Source: Streptomyces sp. 8L
GTDB taxonomy: Bacteria; Actinomycetota; Actinomycetes; Streptomycetales; Streptomycetaceae
Direction: 5' to 3'
Assembly: GCF_020176795.1 (NCBI RefSeq)
Contig: NZ_JAIUKE010000043.1
Location: 1-42,618 of the forward strand
DNA length: 42,618 bases
A program made the position numbers and the translations under genes. Below are positions 26,901 through 35,246 of the stretch, one piece after another. The notes beneath the pieces were generated by a model. That model did not search any database. It saw only the letters and a program-made list of their open reading frames with translations, and was not told where the DNA came from. Within the stretch, counting starts at the first letter, position 1; each line of letters opens with the position of its first letter.

Positions 26901-27545
26901 GCCGAGGGCTTCGGCACCGGCTTCGAACAGGGTGAATGGGCGAACGCGGGCACCTACCAGGAGGCGTTCCCGGTTCTGCCCGAGGCGGAATCGGAGCCTG
27001 CTTTCGACGCTGACGGGAACGGCGGCGACCGGCTAGGCTTCGAGCGTTCCGGTCCTGGACCCTCGCCGAGTGCCAGCCACACGCTGACCGAGGCGGGCCT
27101 GCCGCGCCGGGGCACGGCCAAGCCGCGCCAGGACCGGCAGGAACCACCCCCCGCACAGGACACCGACACCACCACCGGCACCGGAGCGGCGGGACACCTC
27201 CCGACAGCGGCGTCCGACGGCGACAATGGACCGGACGGGGCGGACGGCCCGGAGCAGCCGCGCTCGGCGAACGACGAGCGCTTCCTCAGGGCCGGGAAGC
27301 TGCGCGATCCGAAGGCGGGCGGGGTGACCTCGTCGGGGCTGCCGAAGCGGGTGCCGAAGGCCAACCTGGTCGAGGGCTCGGCGGAGCAGGCCCCGCAGGA
27401 GGGCCCCCAGGTCTCCCGGGCGCCCGAGGACATCCGCGGCAGGCTGAGCAACCTGCGCAGCGGGGTCCAGCGGGGCCGCGACGCGGGGGCGGACATGAAC
27501 AGACCGGGCCACGGCCCGGGCGGTACCTACAACCAGGAGCGTTAG
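23982..27545 (+). CDS. cvnA2: CvnA2, conservon sensor-kinase-like protein
   Basis: The protein has 1187 residues. Membrane segments lie near 48-68 and 376-400 around a sensor domain that is much less similar to CvnA1 than the cytoplasmic core. The core again has HAMP, LDHLATRMRRNGENLLVL (His near 527), the N-box LLAELLENATTFSSP, IHDRGIGLTAENFAEIN and GLFVVGRLADRHGI. The disordered tail (about 700-1187) is shorter than in CvnA1. It has YPAQD repeats near 915-937 and the shared C-terminal motif near 1113-1170. The GTG at 23982 is chosen for its AGAGGTTG spacing, identical to that of cvnA1. The different sensor domain suggests a different signal. Confidence 0.92.
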   Translation: MRRSRTSSAEEARDGATATPRAAVPPSAAPAAATGSSSRLSPRNWRVPTRLNAILLLPVLVGLVMGGFQVKGSVDTWHEARDAEHTARVVRAASDYSQALLNERDLTAQPLLTGHRDDPLVSRTRAATDRAKKRFDAAASTMPDEPRLKRRLSLFRAVEPKLARLRASAYTDAIETPDKSDGHGGPVATQEGYVQVQHSLMEFSNELGLGTGNITSYGRTLYAIQLAKAAESLQRSIGLELLVRPNPKPDIRSGQLVALNSYAYLEGISVEEYQSGGTAADTARLTAVMKKVAAQDPPKGSVPADVTPPRSTGGSVLDGMAAAIGSGKSPKDLKAEGITPTTWMAASTAKFDGYTTIEKGLVAKAVTDAGDIASNARRTAILNGAGVLLALLVAFVIAALMARQMSHAMRALRTAAFGIAEQRLPLMVDQLSRSGPNARPEQLATRVAPIPVDSRDEIGEVARAFDQVHREAVRLAAEQAMLRGNVNAIFTNLSRRNQSLIEGQLTLITELENHEGEPEQLENLFKLDHLATRMRRNGENLLVLAGEEPGHRWNQPVSLVDVLRAACSEVEAYERIELAGLPETEIHGQAVTDLVHLLAELLENATTFSSPQTRVRVTATRLPDSRLMIEIHDRGIGLTAENFAEINHKLANPPTVDVAVSQRMGLFVVGRLADRHGIRVQLRPSGEQAGTTSLVMLPDAITHGGGGGTGAPEDGFTVSGIIPEHPSALPAGQGYGAPALTAAELGFDDSRYGQDPVHEARTLDPVNRTLMREERRAALEAGPDRSPAALAPGSQDGAQGPGLAQESPAPAPEQQFWLYGQQEQDPGAGTYDGQRQGSGTGMYDGPRESTGTGVYDDGRQQAAQDPYGDGRPYPVAHDDGWQGYPGSQPGAAYGDYVQGTAYVTPGGYGGAQAYGPQDTYPAQDGYPAQDTYPAQDGFLGTDHHTAPAPYDEQRGDAHPEAPHATGGDAGAPGAEGFGTGFEQGEWANAGTYQEAFPVLPEAESEPAFDADGNGGDRLGFERSGPGPSPSASHTLTEAGLPRRGTAKPRQDRQEPPPAQDTDTTTGTGAAGHLPTAASDGDNGPDGADGPEQPRSANDERFLRAGKLRDPKAGGVTSSGLPKRVPKANLVEGSAEQAPQEGPQVSRAPEDIRGRLSNLRSGVQRGRDAGADMNRPGHGPGGTYNQER

Positions 27546-27546
27546 T

Positions 27547-27969
27547 GTGAGCCCGATGAGCCAGGCGGCGCAGAATCTCAACTGGTTGATCACCAATTTC
27601 GTGGACAACACCCCCGGGGTGTCCCACACCGTGGTGGTCTCCGCCGACGGACTCCTGCTGGCCATGTCCGAGGGCTTCCCCCGGGACCGCGCCGATCAGC
27701 TCGCCGCGGTGGCGTCCGGCCTGACCTCGCTGACCGCGGGGGCGTCCCGGATCTTCGAGGGCGGCGCCGTCAACCAGACCGTCGTGGAGATGGAGCGCGG
27801 TTTCCTCTTCATCATGTCCATCTCCGACGGTTCGTCACTCGCCGTACTCGCCCACCCCGAGGCCGACATCGGCCTCGTCGGATACGAGATGGCGCTGCTG
27901 GTCGACCGAGCGGGCACAGTACTTACACCGGATCTCCGCGCCGAACTCCAAGGAAGTCTTCTCAACTGA
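27547..27969 (+). CDS. cvnB2: CvnB2, roadblock/LC7-domain protein
   Basis: The protein has 140 residues, and its GTG start lies 1 nt after the cvnA2 stop. It is nearly the same as CvnB1, with five substitutions (Pro to Ala, Leu to Ile, Val to Ile, Cys to Ala, His to Asn). The DNA differs at dozens of silent sites, so this pair has not been homogenised as cvnD has. With proteins this alike, cross-talk between the two conservons is plausible. Confidence 0.93.
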   Translation: MSPMSQAAQNLNWLITNFVDNTPGVSHTVVVSADGLLLAMSEGFPRDRADQLAAVASGLTSLTAGASRIFEGGAVNQTVVEMERGFLFIMSISDGSSLAVLAHPEADIGLVGYEMALLVDRAGTVLTPDLRAELQGSLLN

Positions 27970-28063
27970 CAGACAGTGCGCTTCACGCCGCCGCACCATT
28001 AAGGTGCGGTGGCGCGGCTCCGCAGCGATGCGGGACCGGCAGCCGGCAGTCGGAGGAGGAAAA

Positions 28064-28867
28064 GTGGCGACACCCCCAGACGGGTACCCCTATGACGGGG
28101 CCCGGCGGTACCCCGGTGACCCAGGCCCGCACCACTCAGGTCCTGGCGCTGCGGCGGCGGGTGGCTATCCCGACGGCGGACCGTATCAGGACATGCGTCC
28201 GAACGGTCCACAGAACGGCGGCGCACAGAACAACGGCGGACAGAACGGCGGCGGACCGTACCAAGGCCCCCTCCAGGGCGGGCCCCGGCACGGCGTGTCC
28301 CAGCACGGCAACCCCTTCCCCGGCATGCACCCGAGCGGTGCGCAGCCCGGCGGGACCTATCGGAGCGGCCCCGGCGGGGTCTACCCGGGCGGCCCCGAGG
28401 GCTACCCGACGGGGGGCGCTCCCCGCCGGAGCGCCCAGCAGCCGCAGGGGCCCTACGAGCCCTCGCGCATCCAGCCGATCGCTCCCCGGCCGGCTCCCGA
28501 GCCCACCCGGGAGCCGACGGGCCCGCACAACCCCCTGGTACGCCCGTACGCGATGACGGGCGGCCGTACCAGGCCCCGGTACCAGCTCGCCATGGAGGCG
28601 CTGGTCAGCACCACGGCGGATCTCGCTTCGCTGCACGGGCAGTTGCCCGAGCACCAGCGGATCTGCCGGCTCTGCATCGAGGTCAAGTCGGTCGCCGAGA
28701 TCTCGGCACTGCTCTCGATCCCCCTCGGCGTCACCCGGATTCTCGTAGCCGACCTGGCGGAGGCCGGACTTGTCGCCATTCATCAGCCCGGCGGCGACGA
28801 GTCCGCCGGCGGCCAACCAGATGTGACACTGCTCGAAAGGGTGCTCAGTGGACTTCGCAAGCTCTAG
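28064..28867 (+). CDS. cvnC2: CvnC2, DUF742 protein with long Pro/Gly/Asn-rich N-terminus
   Basis: The protein has 267 residues. GTG 28064 follows GGAGGAAAA and is clearly the start. Residues 1-175 are low-complexity (Gly, Pro, Gln, Asn, Tyr). The conserved DUF742 core follows: PLVRPYAMTGGRTRPRYQLA, CRLCIEVKSVAEISALLSIP, LGVTRILVADLAEAGLVAIH. CvnC1 has almost no such extension. The last 20 nt overlap cvnD2. Confidence 0.92.
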   Translation: MATPPDGYPYDGARRYPGDPGPHHSGPGAAAAGGYPDGGPYQDMRPNGPQNGGAQNNGGQNGGGPYQGPLQGGPRHGVSQHGNPFPGMHPSGAQPGGTYRSGPGGVYPGGPEGYPTGGAPRRSAQQPQGPYEPSRIQPIAPRPAPEPTREPTGPHNPLVRPYAMTGGRTRPRYQLAMEALVSTTADLASLHGQLPEHQRICRLCIEVKSVAEISALLSIPLGVTRILVADLAEAGLVAIHQPGGDESAGGQPDVTLLERVLSGLRKL

Positions 28868-29432
28868 CGGCGCAGCGACCGCCCGCTCAACCACCAGCGC
28901 GAAGATCGTGGTGGCGGGCGGATTCGGCGTGGGCAAAACCACGTTCGTCGGCGCCGTCTCGGAGATCAACCCGCTGCGTACCGAAGCCGTCATGACCAGC
29001 GCCTCCGCCGGCATCGACGACCTCACCCACACCGGAGACAAGACCACCACCACCGTGGCCATGGACTTCGGACGCATCACCCTCGACCAGGACCTCATCC
29101 TCTACCTCTTCGGCACCCCGGGACAGGACCGCTTCTGGTTCATGTGGGACGACCTCGTACGCGGCGCCATCGGCGCCATCGTCCTCGTCGACACCCGCCG
29201 CCTCGCCGACTGCTTCCCCGCCGTCGACTACTTCGAAAACTCAGGACTCCCCTTCGTCATCGCCCTCAACGGCTTCGACGGACACCAGCCCTACACACCC
29301 GAAGAAGTACGCGAAGCACTCCAGATCGGCCCCGACACCCCCATCATCACCACCGACGCCCGCCACCGCGCCGACGCCAAAAGCGGACTCATCACCCTCG
29401 TCGAACACGCCCTCATGGCACGGCTGCGCTGA
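28848..29432 (+). CDS. cvnD2: CvnD2, conservon small GTPase
   Basis: The protein has 194 residues and matches CvnD1 except for a few residues near position 9-11 and the last residue (Arg for Lys). All G motifs are the same: GGFGVGKTTF, FGTPGQDRFW, and ALNGFD in place of NKxD. It overlaps cvnC2 by 20 nt. Two interchangeable GTPases in tandem operons imply that specificity lies in CvnA or CvnC, or that the systems share their output. Confidence 0.93.
   Translation: MDFASSSGAATARSTTSAKIVVAGGFGVGKTTFVGAVSEINPLRTEAVMTSASAGIDDLTHTGDKTTTTVAMDFGRITLDQDLILYLFGTPGQDRFWFMWDDLVRGAIGAIVLVDTRRLADCFPAVDYFENSGLPFVIALNGFDGHQPYTPEEVREALQIGPDTPIITTDARHRADAKSGLITLVEHALMARLR
28890..29425 (+). repeat. 536-bp identical tract, copy 2 (within cvnD2)
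   Basis: This is the second copy of the tract at 23094-23629, offset by 5796 bp in direct orientation. Sequence upstream and downstream diverges at once. Confidence 0.9.
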
Positions 29433-29444
29433 TGCCGTGAGCAA

Positions 29445-29486
29445 CGCGAAAGGGCCCCGTACTCCGAGGAGTCGGGGCCCTTCGCG
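29445..29486. terminator. Strong hairpin between cvnD2 and accE
   Basis: A long stem pairs CGCGAA-AGGGCCCCG...ACTCC with GGAGT...CGGGGCCCTTCGCG, with two small bulges. It lies 12 nt after cvnD2 and 56 nt from the convergent accE end, so it probably serves both. Confidence 0.8.
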
Positions 29487-29542
29487 TGGGACGTGGGACG
29501 GGACTGCGGCGGCCGCGGGGCCGTGCGGCTCCGCGCGGCGGC

Positions 29543-29749
29543 TCAGCCCTGCCAGCTGTGCGGGGCGCGGAAGCCGGGCGTGCGCTCCAGGCGGCGCCAG
29601 CCCGCCACGGAACGGCCGCGGCCGGCCGGGACGGCCGACTCGGTCGCCGAGGCGCGGGCGAGCAGGACCGCGGTGATCGCGGCGAGTTCCTCGGCGTCGG
29701 CCTGGCCCTTCTCGACGCGCAGCAGGGAGGCGGAAGTGATGTCGGTCAT
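29543..29749 (-). CDS. accE: Acyl-CoA carboxylase epsilon subunit AccE
   Basis: The protein has 68 residues. It binds and stimulates the AccB carboxyltransferase of actinobacterial acyl-CoA carboxylases. The epsilon-family pattern is LLRVEKGQADAEELAAITAV followed by a C-terminal WRR...F...HSWQG. The ATG at 29749 follows GGAGACAACCC. It lies 36 nt after accB on the same strand, the known accB-accE order. Confidence 0.92.
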   Translation of the reverse strand: MTDITSASLLRVEKGQADAEELAAITAVLLARASATESAVPAGRGRSVAGWRRLERTPGFRAPHSWQG

Positions 29750-29785
29750 GGGTTGTCTCCGTGGATCGTCAGGTCGCCGACGGTG

Positions 29786-31369
<1,584 letters not shown>

Positions 31370-31375
31370 GTTCCA

Positions 31376-31381
31376 ACCCTA
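31376..31381 (-). promoter_or_regulatory. Candidate -10 element of a leaderless accB promoter
   Basis: On the reverse strand TAGGGT lies exactly 6 nt before the accB ATG. No ribosome binding site is present and no clear -35 is seen. Confidence 0.5.
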
Positions 31382-31553
31382 CGAACCGCGCCGGTTTGCG
31401 CGCGCCGTGGGTTCCTCACAGTCTCCTTCACTGTTTCCTGGCAGAGCTGAACAGAACTCCGACCGCCGCGTGGCGACCGGACAGTTGAGTGGCCCGTCCT
31501 CTTGTGGGAACTCCATAGTCACAGCGACAGAATCACTCGTTCGGCCCATCTGG

Positions 31554-31582
31554 TTGAATTTTGAACCAGGGGGTTCTAGAGT
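31554..31582 (+). promoter_or_regulatory. Candidate promoter of the YceI-family gene
   Basis: TTGAAT (31554-31559), a 17-bp spacer and TAGAGT (31577-31582) form a good housekeeping-type promoter. CTGGTT and AACCAG flank the -35 as an inverted repeat (31550-31569), a likely operator, since YceI genes are often under MarR-type control. Confidence 0.55.
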
Positions 31583-31657
31583 TCCCCCCAGAGCGGTTCG
31601 TTGAATGTTGAATGGCACGCGCGAACGCGCACCCGTCCCCTCTCCAAGGAGCCCGTC

Positions 31658-32293
31658 ATGGCCCTCTTCGGCCGCAAGAACACAGGTACCGACAGCAACG
31701 ACACCGGCGCCGCCGCTCCCGGCCAGGGCGCCGTCGACCCGGGGCTCGCCGTGCTCAGCGGTGAGTACGTGATCGACCCCGCCCACACCGAGATCGGCTT
31801 CAGCGTCCGCCACGCCATGGTCACCAACGTGCGCGGCCACTTCGGCGAGCACGAGGGCAGCCTCTTCATCGACGGCGCGAACCCCGCGAACTCCACGGCC
31901 TCCATCGATGTCGCCATGGCCTCCGTCGACACCGGCGCCCCGGACCGCGACGGCCACCTGCGCGGCGGCGACTTCTTCGACGTCGAGGCGTTCCCGAAGA
32001 TGACGTTCCGCTCGACCAGCGCCGAGGAGCGGGGCGGGGACGACTACCGCATCACCGGCGACCTCACCATCAAGGGCGTCACCAAGCCGCTCACCATCGA
32101 CCTGGAGTTCAACGGCGCGGCCACCGACCCGTTCGGCAACCAGCGCATCGGGTTCGAGGGCACGGCCGAGCTGCTGCGCTCCGACTGGGGCCTGACCTAC
32201 AACGCCGCACTGGAGACCGGCGGCGTGCTGGTCGGCGACAAGATCAAGCTCGTCTTCGACATCTCGGCCATCAAGCAGGCCCCGGCCGCCTGA
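31658..32293 (+). CDS. YceI-family lipid-binding protein
   Basis: The protein has 211 residues and starts at ATG 31658 after AAGGAG. The YceI signature is GEYVIDPAHTEIGFSVRHAM near residues 34-53, with GDFFDVEAFPKMTF, LTIKGVTKPLTI and the C-terminal GDKIKLVFDISAI. Family members form a lipocalin-like barrel that binds polyisoprenoid chains. There is no signal peptide, so it is probably cytoplasmic; residues 1-33 are a polar linker. The gene is monocistronic and divergent from accB. Confidence 0.9.
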   Translation: MALFGRKNTGTDSNDTGAAAPGQGAVDPGLAVLSGEYVIDPAHTEIGFSVRHAMVTNVRGHFGEHEGSLFIDGANPANSTASIDVAMASVDTGAPDRDGHLRGGDFFDVEAFPKMTFRSTSAEERGGDDYRITGDLTIKGVTKPLTIDLEFNGAATDPFGNQRIGFEGTAELLRSDWGLTYNAALETGGVLVGDKIKLVFDISAIKQAPAA

Positions 32294-32360
32294 CCCGGCG
32301 CGCCCCGGCACCCGGGGAGCGCGGCGGGCGGCACCCCTGGCCGCCCGCCCTCCCGGGCCC

Positions 32361-32500
32361 GTGCGCCCGTAGGCAACGGCTCCGGGGCTCGTGCGCCCGT
32401 AGATGCGGCTCCGGGGTCCGTGCGTTCGCGGACAGGGACTCGGAGTCCGAGTGCCCGCGGGCACGACTCCCGATCCCGTGCGCCCGCGGGCACGGATCAG
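32361..32500. repeat. 29-30 bp imperfect tandem repeats (five units)
   Basis: Units start at 32361, 32391, 32420, 32449 and 32478. They begin GTGCGCCCGT or GTGCCCGCGG and end in a CTCCGGGG-type block. They fill the spacer between the convergent yceI-like and TPM-like genes and run into the end of the latter. The period matches the unrelated repeat at 12249-12338. Confidence 0.7.
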
Positions 32501-33831
32501 CCCCCGAAGCCGCCGTCTCCCCCGCCGAAGCCACCGCCGCCGTCCCCGAAGCCGCCGCCGCCGAAATCACCGGGGTCGTAGTCCGCCCCCGAGGTGTCGC
32601 CGCCCGCGTCCCCTCCGTAGCCGCCGCCGTCCGCCGCGTAGGCCGGGCCGGTCAGTGCCGAGCCGAGGATCGTGACGAACAGCAGGCCGGGCAGCAGGCC
32701 GCCGCCGAAGTAGCCGCCCGCCCAGGGCCCGTACACCGGCCCCGCCTCCCAGTAGGGCCGCCGGCCGTAGACCGTCTCCACGGTGCGCCCCGCCGGCTCC
32801 TCGCCGGTCTCGATCCGGGCCGCGTCGGCCGCACAGACCGGCACCGCGCGCGGCACACCGCCCTCCGGCATCCACTCCTCGTCCCGTACCGACGGGCCGT
32901 GCCGCGGGTCGAAGAAGCACGGCGGGCGCCGCTCGGGAAGCGCGGTGCCCGCCCTGCGCGCCGCCAGCGAGGCGAGCGCGAACCTGCCGTCCTCCAGGGC
33001 GGACGTCACCGGGCGTACGTCCTCGGGGTGGCGTGCCGCCGCCATCCGCGCCTTCGCGGCCTCGTACGCGTCGAGCCCGCGCCGGTAGTCCTCCCGCATC
33101 GCCTCGTCCACGCCCGCCTCGTCCGGGTGGAAGTCGAGCCGGTCGAGTTCCTCGCCGTAGGCCGTGATGTCCTCGTCCACGACCACCCGCAGGCGCTCCA
33201 GGGCCTCACGCTCCTCGGAGGCGCGCCGGTTGCGGCCGCGCCGGGCGACGGCGTAGACGCCCGCCGTACCCGCGACGACCGCGGCGCCGAGCACCGCGAG
33301 CGCGGTCCCGGAGCCGGGACCGCCCGCGGAGTCGCCGTTCCAGGAGGACGGGGCGTGGCCGCGCAGCTGCGGGAGCGCCTGGTCCACAAAGGTGTTGAGC
33401 TGGGTGTTCGCGGAGACGGGCCCGCCAGGTTTCGCCGCGGCCGTCAGGTTGGCGACGGCCTGCCTGGACAGGACGGAGGAATCCGCGCCGGCGTTGAAGC
33501 CGGTGCCGAGCCGGATCGCGTACAGGCCCGTGACGCCGGTGTCGGTGCGCACCGTGCGCAGGACGCTGTCCGGCGGGAACTGCGCGTTGCGCGGCAGGAC
33601 GGCGACGAACAGCGGCTTGTCCGCCTTCTTTATCTTGTTCGCGATCGCGTTGGCCTGGGCCCCGGAGAGCTCGCCCGACGCGCGCGGGTCGACGTAGACG
33701 GGCCCGCGCTGGAGGGCGGAGGCCACGGTCCCGGGCCCGGTGGCGGCCTCAGTGGCCGGCGCGACCACAAAGGCGGCGGCCGATCCGGCGAGCAGGACCC
33801 CCGCGACGGTGGTGGATCGCCTGTGCCCCAT
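32497..33831 (-). CDS. Secreted/membrane TPM-domain-like protein with Gly-rich tail
   Basis: The protein has 444 residues. A signal peptide or anchor occupies residues 1-30 (STTVAGVLLAGSAAAFVVAP). An extracellular domain (PVYVDPRASGELSGAQANAI, PLFVAVLPRNAQFPPDSVL) recalls TPM-type domains. A membrane segment lies near 175-197 (ALAVLGAAVVAGTAGVYAVA). A cytoplasmic charged region follows, then a second hydrophobic stretch (LLPGLLFVTILGSALTG), and the tail is almost pure Gly/Asp/Phe. The ATG at 33831 has no ribosome binding site but has TAAAGT 6 nt upstream. Function is unknown. Confidence 0.8.
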   Translation of the reverse strand: MGHRRSTTVAGVLLAGSAAAFVVAPATEAATGPGTVASALQRGPVYVDPRASGELSGAQANAIANKIKKADKPLFVAVLPRNAQFPPDSVLRTVRTDTGVTGLYAIRLGTGFNAGADSSVLSRQAVANLTAAAKPGGPVSANTQLNTFVDQALPQLRGHAPSSWNGDSAGGPGSGTALAVLGAAVVAGTAGVYAVARRGRNRRASEEREALERLRVVVDEDITAYGEELDRLDFHPDEAGVDEAMREDYRRGLDAYEAAKARMAAARHPEDVRPVTSALEDGRFALASLAARRAGTALPERRPPCFFDPRHGPSVRDEEWMPEGGVPRAVPVCAADAARIETGEEPAGRTVETVYGRRPYWEAGPVYGPWAGGYFGGGLLPGLLFVTILGSALTGPAYAADGGGYGGDAGGDTSGADYDPGDFGGGGFGDGGGGFGGGDGGFGG

Positions 33832-33837
33832 ACGGCC

Positions 33838-33843
33838 ACTTTA
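33838..33843 (-). promoter_or_regulatory. Candidate -10 element of a leaderless promoter
   Basis: On the reverse strand TAAAGT lies exactly 6 nt before the ATG at 33831. The surrounding 30 bp are AT-rich compared with the genome. Confidence 0.5.
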
Positions 33844-33969
33844 GGGCCTTTTGTACTAAATCGTTGCCCGAACGGGTGATCGTGGCCGGAAGGCCGGCGG
33901 ACCGGCAGGCCGGCCAGACACGGGAAACCGCGGGGACTCGCGGGCGCAGAGCCGGTCGCGGCAGTCCGC

Positions 33970-34944
33970 TCAGGGTGCCGAGCGGCGCACCACGAGGTCC
34001 GTCGGCAGGACCACGGGCTCGTCCGGCGCCCGGACGCCGCCGAGGTGGCCGAGGAGCATCCGGGCCGCGGTCTCGCCGAGCAGCCCCGCGGGCTGCCGGA
34101 CGGTGGTGAGCGGCGGTTCGGTGTGCCGCGCCATCGGCAGGTCGTCGAAGCCGATCACCGCGACGTCGTCGGGCACGGTGCGGCCCGCGGCGCGCAGGGC
34201 CCGCAGCGCGCCCGCGGCGCTGAGGTCGTTGTGGGCGAAGACGGAGTCGAAGGGCGTGCCCGCCGCGAGGTGCCGCTCGACCGCGTCGCGGCCGGCCCGC
34301 TCGGTGAAGTCGCCCGGGGCCACGACGTGTTCGGGCAGGACCGAGGCGAAGCCGCGCAGCCGGTCCTGTACGCAGGGGAAGTGCCCGGGGCCGGTGATCA
34401 CGAGGGGCCGCCGCCGCCCGCCCGCCCTGAGGTGGCGGGCGGCACCGGCCGCGCCCTCGTGGTTGGTCGTCACGACGGAGGGGAACGCCGGGTGCCGGCC
34501 CCGGTCGTCGATCAGGACGACGGGCAGCCCGCCCCGGTGCATGGCGGCGATGGTGTCGAGAGTGTTCTCCGGCTCGACGACGAGGAGCCCGTCGAAGGCG
34601 CGGGCGGAGACCTGGGACGCGAACCGCTCGACGGACTCGGTGCCCCGGTTGCAGGTGTAGAGGAGCAGCCCGTACCCGGCCGCCTCGACGGTGTCCACGA
34701 CGCCCTGGAGCACCTCCGCGATCCAGGACCAGGTGAGCGAGGGCACCAGCATGCCGAGGGTCCTGCTGGTGCCGCGGGCGAGGCCGACGGCGCCCGAGCT
34801 CGGGACGTAGCCGAGCCGGCCGATGACCGAGCGGACGCGGGCGGCCGTCGCCCGGTCGACTTCACTTCTGGTATTGATGACGCGCGAAACGGTCGTCTTG
34901 CTCACGCCGGCCTCGCGTGCGACGTCCGCGATCGTCACACGCAT
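33970..34944 (-). CDS. LacI-family transcriptional regulator
   Basis: The protein has 324 residues. The N-terminal HTH and hinge are classic: VTIADVAREAGVSKTTVSRV at residues 3-22, then RVRSVIGRLGYVPSSGAVGL. The periplasmic-binding-protein fold follows (LGMLVPSLTWSWIAEVLQG, GLLVVEPENT, FDSVFAHNDLSAAGAL, VIGFDDLPMARHTEPPLTTV). The ATG at 34944 follows GGGAGG. It is divergent from a secreted GH30 enzyme and probably represses it until a sugar inducer appears. Confidence 0.92.
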   Translation of the reverse strand: MRVTIADVAREAGVSKTTVSRVINTRSEVDRATAARVRSVIGRLGYVPSSGAVGLARGTSRTLGMLVPSLTWSWIAEVLQGVVDTVEAAGYGLLLYTCNRGTESVERFASQVSARAFDGLLVVEPENTLDTIAAMHRGGLPVVLIDDRGRHPAFPSVVTTNHEGAAGAARHLRAGGRRRPLVITGPGHFPCVQDRLRGFASVLPEHVVAPGDFTERAGRDAVERHLAAGTPFDSVFAHNDLSAAGALRALRAAGRTVPDDVAVIGFDDLPMARHTEPPLTTVRQPAGLLGETAARMLLGHLGGVRAPDEPVVLPTDLVVRRSAP

Positions 34945-34981
34945 GCTGACCTCCCGCTCCGCCCGCCGTCGAGGAAATGCT

Positions 34982-35017
34982 GCCGGTACCGCAACCGATT
35001 CCGGAACCGGTACCGGC
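34982..35017. promoter_or_regulatory. 9-bp inverted repeat upstream of the LacI-type gene
   Basis: GCCGGTACC (34982-34990) and GGTACCGGC (35009-35017) are perfect complements, 18 bp apart. The right arm lies in the palindrome CCGGTACCGG. The spacer holds AACCGATTCC and GGAACC. It starts 38 bp before the regulator gene, so it may be an autoregulatory operator. Confidence 0.4.
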
Positions 35018-35147
35018 GCCGGACGGTGAGTCAACCGCGCGCCGGACGTGCCGTCAACACTTCACGCGGACATTGGTCCGCACCTTTGTTACAGAGCACG
35101 GGGGCCGCAGGTCAGGCCCGAAGAGGGCGCCCCACGCGTTCAGTTCC

Positions 35148-35191
35148 TGAAAACGGAACCCCTTGACGGATGTCCGGGGGCGCAGTTCACT
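35148..35191 (+). promoter_or_regulatory. Candidate GH30 promoter with adjacent LacI-type half-site
   Basis: TTGACG (35163-35168), a 17-bp spacer and TTCACT (35186-35191) could be the promoter. TGAAAACGG (35148-35156), flanked by GTTCC and GGAAC, resembles one half of a LacI/GalR operator directly upstream of the -35. Confidence 0.35.
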
Positions 35192-35246
35192 CTCGCCGCA
35201 CCCTGAATCGCTCCCCCACCTCAGTGTCGAGAAGGGCAGCCCCACC

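Larger units (their letters stand above)
34945..35246. other. Divergent control region of the LacI regulator and GH30 gene
   Basis: The 302 bp hold no gene. They contain the inverted repeat at 34982-35017 and the half-site/promoter at 35148-35191 described separately. Confidence 0.5.

Noticed and set aside
23094-29425. The identical cvnD tracts considered as a mobile element or duplicated insertion
   Set aside because: There are no terminal inverted repeats, target duplications or transposase. The tract lies wholly within homologous genes at equivalent positions, so conversion is simpler.
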